Assembly (NCBI GenBank): GCA_016463225.1
Contig: JAEMRT010000017.1
Location: 1-64,000 of the forward strand
From: Sphingopyxis sp.
Lineage (GTDB): Bacteria; Pseudomonadota; Alphaproteobacteria; Sphingomonadales; Sphingomonadaceae
Direction: 5' to 3'
DNA length: 64,000 bases
Position numbers and translations under genes: made by a program
Notes under the pieces: model-generated
The model's database searches: none
Told to the model about the DNA's origin: nothing
What the model saw: only the letters and a program-made list of their open reading frames with translations
Shown: positions 40,497-50,372 of the stretch, piece after piece
Layout of the letters: every line of letters begins with the position of its first letter
Position numbering within the stretch: the stretch's first letter is position 1

Positions 40497-42128
40497 TCAA
40501 GGCGCGGCGTGCGCCGCAACCTGATAGAAGACCTGCGCGTGCGGGCCGAGCGGGAGGTCGAACATGACCCAAGCGACGACCATCGTGATTCCCGTGGCCA
40601 TGAAGCAAAGCGCATAGGGCAGCATCAGTGCGAGCAGCGATCCGACCCCCATCGACTTGTCCCACCGCTGGCAAAAGACGAGGACGAGCGGGAAATAGCT
40701 CATCAGCGGCGTCATGATGTTGGTATAGCTGTCGCCCATGCGATAGGCGGCGGTCGTCATTTCGGGGCTGATGCCGAGCAGCATGAACATCGGCACGACG
40801 ACCGATGACAGGACGCTCCATTTCGCCGTCGCCGACCCGATGAACAGGTCCATCACCGACGACAGGAGCAGGACGCAGACGAGCAGCAGCGGCGCGGGCA
40901 GGTTCATGCCCTGCAGTTTTTCGGCGCCACTGATCGCGATGATCGGTCCGATCCCTGACCAGTTGAACATCGCCACGAAATGCGCGGCGAAAAAGACGAA
41001 GACGAGGTAGGGCGCGATCGTCTTTACCCCCTCGCGCATCATCGCGATCACGTCGTTCGAATTTTTGACCGTGCCGACGGCGCGACCGAAGACGACACCG
41101 GTGAGCAGAAACAACAGGAACAGCGCGGCGATCATCGATCCGTAGAGCGGCTGGAGCCGGATCGGGCCGGTGGCGTCCTGGTCGATAAACGGCGTGTATC
41201 CGGGCCAGAGACAAAGCGCGGCGAACAGTGCAACCACCACCAAGGCAGCAACGCCCGCACGACGTAGTCCCCGCCGCTCGTCGTCGCTGAGGTCGCCCTT
41301 TTCGAGGTCGGCGCGCAGCTCGTCGTCGATCACCTCATTCCATGCGCCGAGGCGCGGTTCGACGATCCGGTCGGTGACGAACCAGATGATCGGCGTAAAA
41401 AGGACGACGATGCCGAGAATGAAATACCAGTTGCCGAGCGGGTTCATCGTCCAGCCCGGATCGACGATACGCGCAGCCTCTTGCGTGAAGCCGAAGAGCA
41501 GGACGTCGAGCTGGCCGGGCATGATATTGCCGGCATAGCCGCCCGAAACGGCGGCGAGCGCGGCAGCGATTCCCGCGAGCGGGTGGCGACCGACCGAAGC
41601 GAAAAGCACCGCAGCCATGGGGATCAGCACGACATAGGCGGCGTCGGCGGCGTGGTGCGAAACCATGCCCACCACCGCGATGATCGGGGTCATGTAGCGG
41701 CGTGGGGTGTTACGCAGCGAGCCGCGGATCAGCGCGAAGAACAGCCCCGACCGCTCGGCAACCGCGGCGCCCATCATGATCGTCAGGATGATGCCGAGCG
41801 GGGTGAAGCTGGCATAGGTGCGCGGCATCTCGGTAAACAGGCGCGCGATATTCTCGGCCGAAAACAGGCTCTCGGCGCGATAGGTGAGGATCCCGCCCGC
41901 GAGTTCGGCGCCGGCGGGCGCCTCCTTGCCCGAATAGGGCAGTGATGCATTCCATCCGCTGGCTGCGCCGATTGCCGATATGATCATCAGCACGACGATC
42001 AGGTACAGGAAGATGATGGTGGGGTCGGGCAACAGATTGCCGACCCGCTCGACGAAGCCAAGAAATCCCCTTTGGCGCGCGGGGCGGATGGCTTCGGCGC
42101 GCGCGATCGCGCCTTCCTGACCGGGCAA
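40497..42128 (-). CDS. AbgT-family transporter
   Basis: FVERVGNLLPDPTIIFLYLIVVLM, FTPLGIILTIMMGAAVAERSGLF, VVGMVSHHAADAAYVVLIPMAA. Confidence 0.92.
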   Translation of the reverse strand: MPGQEGAIARAEAIRPARQRGFLGFVERVGNLLPDPTIIFLYLIVVLMIISAIGAASGWNASLPYSGKEAPAGAELAGGILTYRAESLFSAENIARLFTEMPRTYASFTPLGIILTIMMGAAVAERSGLFFALIRGSLRNTPRRYMTPIIAVVGMVSHHAADAAYVVLIPMAAVLFASVGRHPLAGIAAALAAVSGGYAGNIMPGQLDVLLFGFTQEAARIVDPGWTMNPLGNWYFILGIVVLFTPIIWFVTDRIVEPRLGAWNEVIDDELRADLEKGDLSDDERRGLRRAGVAALVVVALFAALCLWPGYTPFIDQDATGPIRLQPLYGSMIAALFLLFLLTGVVFGRAVGTVKNSNDVIAMMREGVKTIAPYLVFVFFAAHFVAMFNWSGIGPIIAISGAEKLQGMNLPAPLLLVCVLLLSSVMDLFIGSATAKWSVLSSVVVPMFMLLGISPEMTTAAYRMGDSYTNIMTPLMSYFPLVLVFCQRWDKSMGVGSLLALMLPYALCFMATGITMVVAWVMFDLPLGPHAQVFYQVAAHAAP

Positions 42129-42202
42129 AACGGGTTCTCCTTTGAAAAACGGGATGAGGCCCGCGCGCGAAAGTCACGCGGGCCGCATCCGTCTGGGTCG
42201 GG

Positions 42203-45200
42203 TCAGAAATTCACTTCGAGACCGGCCCGGATGACCGGACCGAATTGTTCGAAACCGCCGCCCGACGGATCGATGACCTGAACCGATTCCATCACTGGCA
42301 GCTTCTCGTTGAAAAGGTTGGTGACCCCGAACGAGAATTTGGCTTCCTGTTTGCCGTTCAGCGACAACGTGTAGGAGGCGGAGATGTCGTTGTAGAAACG
42401 CGATCCCGTACGGTCGGGCGACAGCAGTTCGCTGCTGATCCCCGGCGAGATGTCGGTCAACGCCTGGCTGGACTGATAGCGCCCCTGCCAGCCGAGCGTC
42501 AGCGGCCCGTTCGAATAGGTCAGCCCGACGACGCCCTTATATTTGGGATAGCCGTAGTAGCCTTCGAGCACCGTGAACAGGTCGGGCCGCGACTGGAAAG
42601 TATAGGTCCGCAGGCGGTGCAGATAGGTGAAAGCGAGGTTGGTCGAAATGCGGCCGCCGCTCAGCGGGAGAGCGTAGAACAGCTGGGTGTCGAGCCCCGA
42701 TGTTTCCAGCTTCGACGTGTTCACATAGGTGCTGTTGCCCGTCGTGATGCCAAAGAAGTTCGGGCTTGCGGTGTTCGACTCGCGCGTGATCAGCGAGCAG
42801 AGGTCGAGATCGGGGCCACCGGCGCGGTCGACGCAGTTTTCGGCGATCTGCTGGGGGCTGAGGAAACTGATCGCATCGTCGATCTCGATATTGAACCAGT
42901 CGGCCGAGATCTGAAGGCCGGGCAGGAAATTGGGCGTCAGGACGATGCCCGCCGTCCAGCTGTCCGACACTTCGGGGCTGAGATCCTGGTTGCCCGACAC
43001 GATGAAGGGTACCCCGACCCCGCCGTTAAGTGGCGTGAAGCCCGCAGGGCGCCCGAGCGCGGCGCAGTTGGCCGCGCGGTTCGGGTTGAGCCCGAGGTTG
43101 GTCTGTGCGCACGGGTCATTGACATTGGTCGTCTGCCCCTCGCTCGGCCGGAAGGCCTCGAAGATGTTCGGGGCGCGGATCGCGCGGCTGATCGTTGCGC
43201 GAAGCCGCAGGCCGTCGGTCGGCTCCCAGATCGCTCCTGCTTTCCACGAGGTCGCCTGTCCGGCGTGGCTGTAATCGGCGTGGCGCACCGCGCCCTCGAT
43301 CGACAGCAATTCAAAGAATGGCATGTCGGTCAGGATCGGGATGCTGAGCTCGCCGAAAAATTCTGTGACATCGTAGCCGCCTTCATAATCCTGCGTTGCA
43401 GCCTGGTTGGTTAGGCCCGCCTTGATCAGCGGGTCGGTCGTGCGGCCGTTGCGTTCCTTGCGATATTCGGCGCCGAGAGCGAAGCCGACCGCACCGCCGC
43501 CCGGCATGGTCAGGAATTTTTCGGTGTCGCCCGCCAGCGAAAAACCGGCGGTTGTCTGCCGGATGAAGGCGTTCGAAACCGTCGTCGTCTTGACGAAGTT
43601 GCGAGCTTCCTGCGAGCTGGCGGTCGACCCGAAGGGATTGAAGGGGGCGCAGGGCGTGCTGCCCTGGATATTCGGGCGCACATAGCCGACCGGCTGCCGC
43701 GCGGGAACGTCGGCCCGGCACCGGATCTGCCCGGTCGCGGGATCGACCACCGCGTCGAGCGCGGCGAGCAAATTGGGAACGATCAGGCGGTTATAGCCGA
43801 TGAACTTCGCCTTGGTGCGGCCATAGGTGCCGTAAACATCAAAGCGAAGATCGGCGAAACCGGTCTCGAACTCGCCCTTGAACCCGCCGACGAACGACAG
43901 GCTGTTGCGGTCGACCTGGCTGAAACGAAGGCCGACGTCGGTATAGAGCCGGTCGAGGCGCAAGGTCGTTGCACCCGCGGCGAGAAGGCGCTGGCGGAAA
44001 TCCTGGTTGAGGAAGGCATTCTGCGCGATGTTGATCGCGACGCCTGAACGGATGACCGGCTGACCGCGGCCGTAGCTGGACGTGTTGTTGTAATCGACGC
44101 CGAAATAGCCGCGCACGCTGTCGCTGAAGTCATAATGGGCGCTGAGGTTGAGATTGTAGCGCTCGATGTCGGGAACGATCGAGATTGAATCGTCGAAGCG
44201 GAAGCAGGCGACGCCACAATTGTCGAAAATACCGAACAGGCTGCCGTCGGTCAGGCTGGGCGTCGGGAAGGGGCGGACGGTACCGTCGTCGTTGAAGACA
44301 AAGCGCCCGAGGCCGCCGGTGTCGTTGCCGAAGCCCACAACGCCATAGCCCGAGAAGCGCAGCGCCTCGCCGCCGGGGGCGACGATCATGTCGGGTATGC
44401 CATCGTCGGGACCCGTGTCGGCGGGATTGAGCATCGCGACATAATTTTTCATGTCGGCCTGGCGCGGCGTCAGTTCCTTGACCTTCGTATAATCGCCGGC
44501 CACAGTGATGTTACCGCGGCCGTCGCTGAAGTTCATCCCGGCGACAAGGCTGGCGCCATAGGTCAGGCCTTCCGAACCGCGCGCGGGCTGCGAACCGTTG
44601 AACGACAGGCGAAATCCGTCGAAATCATCCTTGGTGATGATGTTGACCACGCCCGATACGGCATCGGAGCCATAGATCGCCGATGCACCGCCGGTGATTA
44701 CCTCGATGCGCTCGATCAGATTGGGATTGATCGAATTGAGGTCGATCGCGGTGCTGTCGGTCGCGCCGGCGACGCGGCGCTTGCCGTTGACGAGCACAAG
44801 CGTGCGGTTCGACCCGAGACTGCGCAGGTCGACGAGAGCGAGGCCGCCGCTGTTTTCGCCGCGCGACCCCGATGCGCCGGTCTGCTGGCTTTGCTGCATG
44901 CTGCCCGAAAAGCCGATCGACGGCTGCTGTGCGAGCGCGCGGCCGATGTCGAATTGCGCGTTGTTGTTGTCGAGCGCTTCCGAGGTCACGACGCCGACGG
45001 GGGTCGGCAGGTCGAGGACGGGGCGACCGATGCGCGACCCCGTCACGACGATGTCACTACCACCCTCTATAGCCTGCTCATCGGCCGGTGCGATGGCGTC
45101 CTGAGCCTGTGCGGTGCCTGCCAAGCTCGCGCACAGCGCGATGGCGAAAAGCGACGTGGATATATTGAGCTGGCCGCTCTTGGCTGCCGTTGCCGGTCCC

Positions 45201-45208
45201 TGGATCAT
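42203..45208 (-). CDS. TonB-dependent receptor
   Basis: Plug SDIVVTGSRIGRPVLDLPTPVGVVTSEAL...LVDLRSLGSNRTLVLVNGKRRVAG; ~1000 aa barrel ending AGLEVNF. Confidence 0.94.
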   Translation of the reverse strand: MIQGPATAAKSGQLNISTSLFAIALCASLAGTAQAQDAIAPADEQAIEGGSDIVVTGSRIGRPVLDLPTPVGVVTSEALDNNNAQFDIGRALAQQPSIGFSGSMQQSQQTGASGSRGENSGGLALVDLRSLGSNRTLVLVNGKRRVAGATDSTAIDLNSINPNLIERIEVITGGASAIYGSDAVSGVVNIITKDDFDGFRLSFNGSQPARGSEGLTYGASLVAGMNFSDGRGNITVAGDYTKVKELTPRQADMKNYVAMLNPADTGPDDGIPDMIVAPGGEALRFSGYGVVGFGNDTGGLGRFVFNDDGTVRPFPTPSLTDGSLFGIFDNCGVACFRFDDSISIVPDIERYNLNLSAHYDFSDSVRGYFGVDYNNTSSYGRGQPVIRSGVAINIAQNAFLNQDFRQRLLAAGATTLRLDRLYTDVGLRFSQVDRNSLSFVGGFKGEFETGFADLRFDVYGTYGRTKAKFIGYNRLIVPNLLAALDAVVDPATGQIRCRADVPARQPVGYVRPNIQGSTPCAPFNPFGSTASSQEARNFVKTTTVSNAFIRQTTAGFSLAGDTEKFLTMPGGGAVGFALGAEYRKERNGRTTDPLIKAGLTNQAATQDYEGGYDVTEFFGELSIPILTDMPFFELLSIEGAVRHADYSHAGQATSWKAGAIWEPTDGLRLRATISRAIRAPNIFEAFRPSEGQTTNVNDPCAQTNLGLNPNRAANCAALGRPAGFTPLNGGVGVPFIVSGNQDLSPEVSDSWTAGIVLTPNFLPGLQISADWFNIEIDDAISFLSPQQIAENCVDRAGGPDLDLCSLITRESNTASPNFFGITTGNSTYVNTSKLETSGLDTQLFYALPLSGGRISTNLAFTYLHRLRTYTFQSRPDLFTVLEGYYGYPKYKGVVGLTYSNGPLTLGWQGRYQSSQALTDISPGISSELLSPDRTGSRFYNDISASYTLSLNGKQEAKFSFGVTNLFNEKLPVMESVQVIDPSGGGFEQFGPVIRAGLEVNF

Positions 45209-45386
45209 GTTTTTTCTCCGCCCTTAACCCTGCCAGAACCGTCCGTTCGTCGGTTAGTGCTAGGGTCCAGCCTGTCTATGGACATGCGGACATCGATCCC
45301 AATGCCGGTTCGACATAGAATCATTCGTGCGGCGTGAGCGGCATCTGCGTAGCATTGTTGCGCGGCGCGCCTCGCATCCTCGCGTG

Positions 45387-46307
45387 TTACTGGGCGGCCT
45401 CGGCCTTCAAGCGATTTTTCAGCATCGTCCAGAAGGCCTCGACGCTCGGGCTCCGCCGCGCGATTGGTTTGTAGATGCGGATTTCGATCGGGACGTGCCA
45501 GCGGGCATCGCCCGCCGAGACGAGACGGCCGCTTTCGACGTCTGCGGCGGCGACGCTGAGCGGCGCCCAGCAGACCCCGCGCCCGTCGCGCGCCATCGAC
45601 AGCAGCGCGGTTGCCATATGCGATCGGAACACGGTGCGAAGTGACGCCGAACCCGCCGAAATCACCTGTGCCGCCTGCAAGATGCGGCCCATGCCTGATT
45701 TTTCCTCGAACTCCAGATAGGGGAGTTGCTGGTCGCCACTGCCCGGCAGGACGTGCGTGGGGCTCCCGTCGCCGAGCGGGGCGGTCACGGGCAGCAGCAC
45801 ATCCTCGCCAAGCCGAAGCGAGGCAAAGCCCGCTGGATCGAGCCTGTGCTGCGCGGCCGTATGATGATGGCAGAGCAGGAAATCGGCCTTGCCTTCGAGC
45901 ATGAAGCGTTCGCAAGCGACCATATGGTCGGCGATCAGCGTGATCGTGCCCGCCTCCTGCCCGTCGTGCAGGCTGCGGAGCCAGGCTGGAAAAAAGGTCG
46001 TCGACAGCGCGTGCGTCGATGCGAAACGGATTTCGTTGCTCAGCGTGCCGCCGATTTCGCGGACATGATCGCGACCCAGCGTGAGGCGCCGCATGATTTC
46101 CTCGGCGAGAACCCGGAACGCCTGCCCGGCCTCGGTCAACGCGATGCGGTGGGTATCGCGATCGACGAGCGTCGCGCCGACCCAGTCCTCGAGCGCGCGG
46201 ATACGACGGCTGAACGCCGGCTGGGTCAGGTTGCGCGCTTCGGCTGCGCGAGAAAAATTGCCTTCATCCGCGAGCTTGATGAAGTCCTCGAGCCACATGA
46301 TATCCAT
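45387..46307 (-). CDS. LysR-family transcriptional regulator
   Basis: MWLEDFIKLADEGNFSRAAEARNLTQPAFSRRIRALEDWVGATLVDRDTHRIALTEAG. Confidence 0.92.
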   Translation of the reverse strand: MDIMWLEDFIKLADEGNFSRAAEARNLTQPAFSRRIRALEDWVGATLVDRDTHRIALTEAGQAFRVLAEEIMRRLTLGRDHVREIGGTLSNEIRFASTHALSTTFFPAWLRSLHDGQEAGTITLIADHMVACERFMLEGKADFLLCHHHTAAQHRLDPAGFASLRLGEDVLLPVTAPLGDGSPTHVLPGSGDQQLPYLEFEEKSGMGRILQAAQVISAGSASLRTVFRSHMATALLSMARDGRGVCWAPLSVAAADVESGRLVSAGDARWHVPIEIRIYKPIARRSPSVEAFWTMLKNRLKAEAAQ

Positions 46308-46409
46308 TTGATTCCACTCGTCGCATCAATTGATACTGTCCCGGCATTGGCTTCGTCCGAACCGCTGACGGTAATCCCAGCCCGCGAAACCGCAGGAAGG
46401 GTATGAAGA

Positions 46410-47846
46410 ATGTCGGCGCCAAAAACGCTCTATGACAAGATCGTCGACGAACACCGTATATTGTCTTTCGACGAATCCGGCGGCGCCGGCGAACGATTGT
46501 TGCTCTATATCGATAGGACGGTGCTGAACGAATATACAAGCCCCCAAGCGTTCAGCAGCCTCCGCGCCGCTGGACGAGCCGTCTGGCGCCCTGCCGCGGC
46601 GCTGGGGGTCGTCGATCATGTCAATTCGACCAACCCCGACCGCGCGGCGGGCGAGCTTGACGACGGCGCGCGGCGGCAGATCGAATATCTGGGCGAGAAT
46701 GGGCGCGATTTCGGCATCGAAATTTTCGATCTCTTCGACCCGCGGCAAGGGATCGAGCATGTCGTAATGCCCGAACTCGGCCTTGTGCTGCCGGGCATGG
46801 TGATCGCCGCGGGTGACAGCCATTCGACCACCTATGGCGCGTTCGGCGTCGTCGGTTTCGGTATCGGCACGTCAGACATCGAACATCTGCTCGCGACGCA
46901 GACGCTCGTCTATCGCCGCCTCAAAACGATGCGCATCACGATCGACGGGACGCTGGCGCCCGGCGTCACCGCAAAGGACCTGATCATGGATGTGATCCGC
47001 CGGATCGGCGCCGACGGCGCGACCGGCCATGCCGTCGAATTCGCCGGTCAGGCGATCGACGCGCTTGGGGTCGAGGCGCGCATGACGATTTGCAACATGG
47101 CGGTCGAATGCGGCGCGCGGGTCGCGCTGATGGCGCCCGACGACAAGGTTGTCGACTATATCGCCGGCTGTCCCCGCGCGCCGTCGGCGGAACGGCGCGC
47201 GCGCGCGCGCGCCGATTGGCGGACGCTGCGTAGCGATCCAGACGCGCGCTTCGACAAGGAAATCATGCTTGAAGCCGACGATATCCCGCCGATGGTGAGC
47301 TGGGGAACCAGTCCGGATCAGTCGCTTGCAATCACCGGCGCCGTCCCCGATCCAGCGGAACTGCCCGTTGAGCGCCGCGCCGACGCGATCCGCGCAATGG
47401 CCTATATGGACCTTGCGCCGCGCACGCTGCTGCAGGACATCGCAATCGATCGCGCCTTCATCGGATCATGCACCAACGCGCGCCTGACCGACCTGCGCGA
47501 TGCCGCGCAGATTTTGAAGGGGCGCAAGGTCGCGCCGGGGGTTCGCGCGATGATTTCGCCGGGCAGCAGCGGCGTCCGCCGGGCCGCCGAGGCGGAAGGG
47601 ATTGATCGCATCTTCATCGACGCGGGGTTTGAGTGGCGCCGCTCGGGCTGTTCGCTCTGTCTCGCGATGAACGACGACAGCCTTGCGCCGGGTGAGCGCT
47701 GCGCATCGAGCACCAACCGCAATTTCGAGGGTCGGCAGGGCATCGGCGGCCGCACGCATCTGATGAGCCCTGCGATGGTCGCGGCAGCAGCGGTCACCGG
47801 AAGGCTCGCCGATGTACGGGTGCTCGCCGCAGAGGATATTTTCTGA
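46410..47846 (+). CDS. LeuC-like aconitase-family large subunit (3-isopropylmalate dehydratase large subunit homologue)
   Basis: VIAAGDSHSTTYGAFGVVGFGIGTSDIEH, FIGSCTNARLTDLRDAA, GCSLCLAMNDDSLAPGERCASSTNRNFEGRQG Fe-S motifs. Confidence 0.88.
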   Translation: MSAPKTLYDKIVDEHRILSFDESGGAGERLLLYIDRTVLNEYTSPQAFSSLRAAGRAVWRPAAALGVVDHVNSTNPDRAAGELDDGARRQIEYLGENGRDFGIEIFDLFDPRQGIEHVVMPELGLVLPGMVIAAGDSHSTTYGAFGVVGFGIGTSDIEHLLATQTLVYRRLKTMRITIDGTLAPGVTAKDLIMDVIRRIGADGATGHAVEFAGQAIDALGVEARMTICNMAVECGARVALMAPDDKVVDYIAGCPRAPSAERRARARADWRTLRSDPDARFDKEIMLEADDIPPMVSWGTSPDQSLAITGAVPDPAELPVERRADAIRAMAYMDLAPRTLLQDIAIDRAFIGSCTNARLTDLRDAAQILKGRKVAPGVRAMISPGSSGVRRAAEAEGIDRIFIDAGFEWRRSGCSLCLAMNDDSLAPGERCASSTNRNFEGRQGIGGRTHLMSPAMVAAAAVTGRLADVRVLAAEDIF

Positions 47847-48469
47847 TGGAACGCTTCATCCGACTGTCGGGCCGCGCCGCCGCGATGCCCGCCGCCAACA
47901 TCGATACCGACGTCATCATGCCCAAGGCTTTCCTGAAAGGGATCGACCGTTCCGGGCTGGCGATCGGTCTCTTCCACGATCTTCGTTTCGATGAAAACGG
48001 CGCGGTGCGCGACGATTTCATTCTCAACCGGGCCGATATGGCGGAGACGCGCTTCCTGATCGTCGGACCCAATTTCGGCTGTGGCTCGTCGCGCGAACAT
48101 GCGGTGTGGGGGATGCTGCAATATGGAATCCGCGGCATCATCGGTTCCTCCTATGGCGCGATTTTCGCCGACAATGCCGCGAACAACGGCTTGCTCCTGT
48201 TGTCGCTGCCGACCACAGAAATCTCAGCGCTCGTAGCGGCACTCGACGAGGGGGCCGGGGACATGACCGTCGACCTTGAGACGCAGCGCATCGAGATGGG
48301 CACTTACGCGGCTGGTTTCGATATCGATCCGGCGACGCGGCAGGCGCTGATGCTTGGGCTTGACCGAATCGGCGAGACGCTGACGCATGCCGATCGCATC
48401 CGCGCGTTCGAGCAGACCTATCTCGGCCGCAAGCCCTGGCTTATCGGTGCGGGTGGCGATGCGCATTAG
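47846..48469 (+). CDS. LeuD-like aconitase-family small subunit
   Basis: AANIDTDVIMPKAFLKGI, VGPNFGCGSSREHAVWGM; overlaps leuC-like stop. Confidence 0.88.
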   Translation: MERFIRLSGRAAAMPAANIDTDVIMPKAFLKGIDRSGLAIGLFHDLRFDENGAVRDDFILNRADMAETRFLIVGPNFGCGSSREHAVWGMLQYGIRGIIGSSYGAIFADNAANNGLLLLSLPTTEISALVAALDEGAGDMTVDLETQRIEMGTYAAGFDIDPATRQALMLGLDRIGETLTHADRIRAFEQTYLGRKPWLIGAGGDAH

Positions 48470-49355
48470 GCCCGAATATCCTGAGCTCATGCCGGGTTTC
48501 CGATGGCAGGACGTCGACGCAGGCGGCGTCCGCATCCGCACGGCGATCGGCGGGGCGGGGCCGCCCTTGCTGCTGCTCCACGGCCACCCGCAGACGCATC
48601 TGACCTGGCACAAGGTCGTGCCAGAGCTGGCGAAGCGCTTCACCGTCGTGGCAACCGACTTGCGCGGCTATGGCGACAGCGAAAAGCTGCCCGGCGATGC
48701 AGCGCATGAAAATTACTCGAAACGCGCGATGGCGGCCGATCAGGTCGCGGTGATGGCGGCCCTTGGTTTCGACCGCTTCGACGTCGTTGCGCACGATCGC
48801 GGCGCGCGCGTCGCGCACCGCATGGCACTTGACCATCCCGACCGCGCCGGGCGGCTCGTCCTGCTCGACATCGCGCCCACCGCGACAATGTACGCCAATA
48901 CGAACCGCGAGTTTGCAACGCGCTATTTCTGGTGGTTCTTCCTGATCCAGCCGTTCGACCTGCCCGAACGAATGATCGCCGCGGATCCCGACCATTTTCT
49001 CGACCGTCATCTCGCCGGCCAGATCAAGGTCGAAGGCTCGCTCGATCCACGGGTGGTGGCAGAATATCGGCGTTGTTACCGTGATCCTGCAACGCGCCAC
49101 GCGATCTGCGAGGATTATCGCGCCGCCGCGAGCATCGACCTTGACCATGACGCTGCCGACGCCGATTGCCGTGTCGAAGCGCCGCTGCTTTTGTTGTGGG
49201 GCGAATATGGCACGGTGGGGACACTCTTCGACGTCATGGCAAGCTGGCAATCGAAGGCCGTCGACACGCGCGGCCGAGCGCTGCCCTGCGGCCACAGCCC
49301 CCAGGAAGAAGTGGCGGACCTGTTGCTGGCGGAACTGGACGCGTTTCTCGCTTGA
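48462..49355 (+). CDS. alpha/beta hydrolase, haloacetate (fluoroacetate) dehalogenase-like
   Basis: LLLHGHPQTHLTWHKVVPELAKRFTVVATDLRGYGDSEKL..NYSKRAMAADQV..VVAHDRGARVAHRMALDHPDRAGRLVLLDIAPT..WWFFLIQPFDLPE (Asp nucleophile context). Confidence 0.8.
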   Translation, partial: RIRPEYPELMPGFRWQDVDAGGVRIRTAIGGAGPPLLLLHGHPQTHLTWHKVVPELAKRFTVVATDLRGYGDSEKLPGDAAHENYSKRAMAADQVAVMAALGFDRFDVVAHDRGARVAHRMALDHPDRAGRLVLLDIAPTATMYANTNREFATRYFWWFFLIQPFDLPERMIAADPDHFLDRHLAGQIKVEGSLDPRVVAEYRRCYRDPATRHAICEDYRAAASIDLDHDAADADCRVEAPLLLLWGEYGTVGTLFDVMASWQSKAVDTRGRALPCGHSPQEEVADLLLAELDAFLA

Positions 49356-49387
49356 CCTTAGGAGGAGCGGGGAGGCTTGCAGGTTCG

Positions 49388-50167
49388 ATGACAAACAAGC
49401 GGGCAATAATTATCTCGGCGGAATTCACGAGTTACGTCGGGCGCGGCGCCCTCGAAACAGCCTACCTACCGCCCGAACCGATCGTCATAGGCTTCGGCGA
49501 CATCGGCGAACCTGCGGTCAGTATCCTGGCGGTCGACGAGATCGGCGCGGGGGCAAACTGCCATATTCTCCTGTTTGCGATCAGCCGTCTCGCGTGCCTC
49601 CGCATGTTCGGCCTGTTACCGGGCGTGAAGGGGAGCTGGTATCTCGCCGCCGATCTGCGCGAGCTTGGCCGGGCGCTGGTCGCAGTCGAGGGGGAAAGCG
49701 AGGTGGCGGGAATGTTGCGCGTCGCGCGCAGCCTGGAATTGCTCTGCCGCTTGTTCAGCGCGCTCGAACAGCATCAGATGGTCGAATATCATGGTCGGAC
49801 CACGCTCAGCGAAACCGACGTCCTGCGCGTCGCCGCGGCGCACCAGCTGGTCAGCGAAAACTGGCAGAAGCCGCTGACGGTAGCCGATGTCGCCCGGCGA
49901 TCGGGCCTGGGGAAGGCAAAGCTGACCCAGGGTTTTCGTGAAATGTACAAATGCTCTGTCGCCGAGGCGGTGAGCGAGCGGCGGCTGTCGAATGCGCGGT
50001 CGCTGCTGGCGCTGAGCGACCTGCCGATTTCCAGCATCGGCTATCGCTGTGGATATCTGAACAATGCCAGCTTCACGCGCGCCTTCACGCGGCGATTCGG
50101 CATGGCCCCGACCGAGATGCGGCGGCGTGAAAGGAATGACGGGCTGACGAACGGGCTTCAATTGTGA
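49388..50167 (+). CDS. AraC-family transcriptional regulator
   Basis: C-terminal double HTH LTVADVARRSGLGKAKLTQGFREMYKCSVAEAVSERRLSNARSLLALSDLPISSIGYRCGYLNNASFTRAFTRRFGMAPTEMR. Confidence 0.9.
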   Translation: MTNKRAIIISAEFTSYVGRGALETAYLPPEPIVIGFGDIGEPAVSILAVDEIGAGANCHILLFAISRLACLRMFGLLPGVKGSWYLAADLRELGRALVAVEGESEVAGMLRVARSLELLCRLFSALEQHQMVEYHGRTTLSETDVLRVAAAHQLVSENWQKPLTVADVARRSGLGKAKLTQGFREMYKCSVAEAVSERRLSNARSLLALSDLPISSIGYRCGYLNNASFTRAFTRRFGMAPTEMRRRERNDGLTNGLQL

Positions 50168-50372
50168 GACTGAAACCGGCCAGTAGCCGAAGGCTGGGCG
50201 TCTCGTCGAGGATATTGAGTGGTGTAAGCGTTGGTCGCAAATTAGCCGATGATCGGGCCGGCTGCCAGCGAGGCGAAGTCGGCGGTGGTTTCCCGGTCGC
50301 GCGCTGGCGAAGGCGAGCCGCCGTCGAGCCCCCCGGCCTGCTCGACGCAAGCCGGAGGCCCGGACGTAACCC

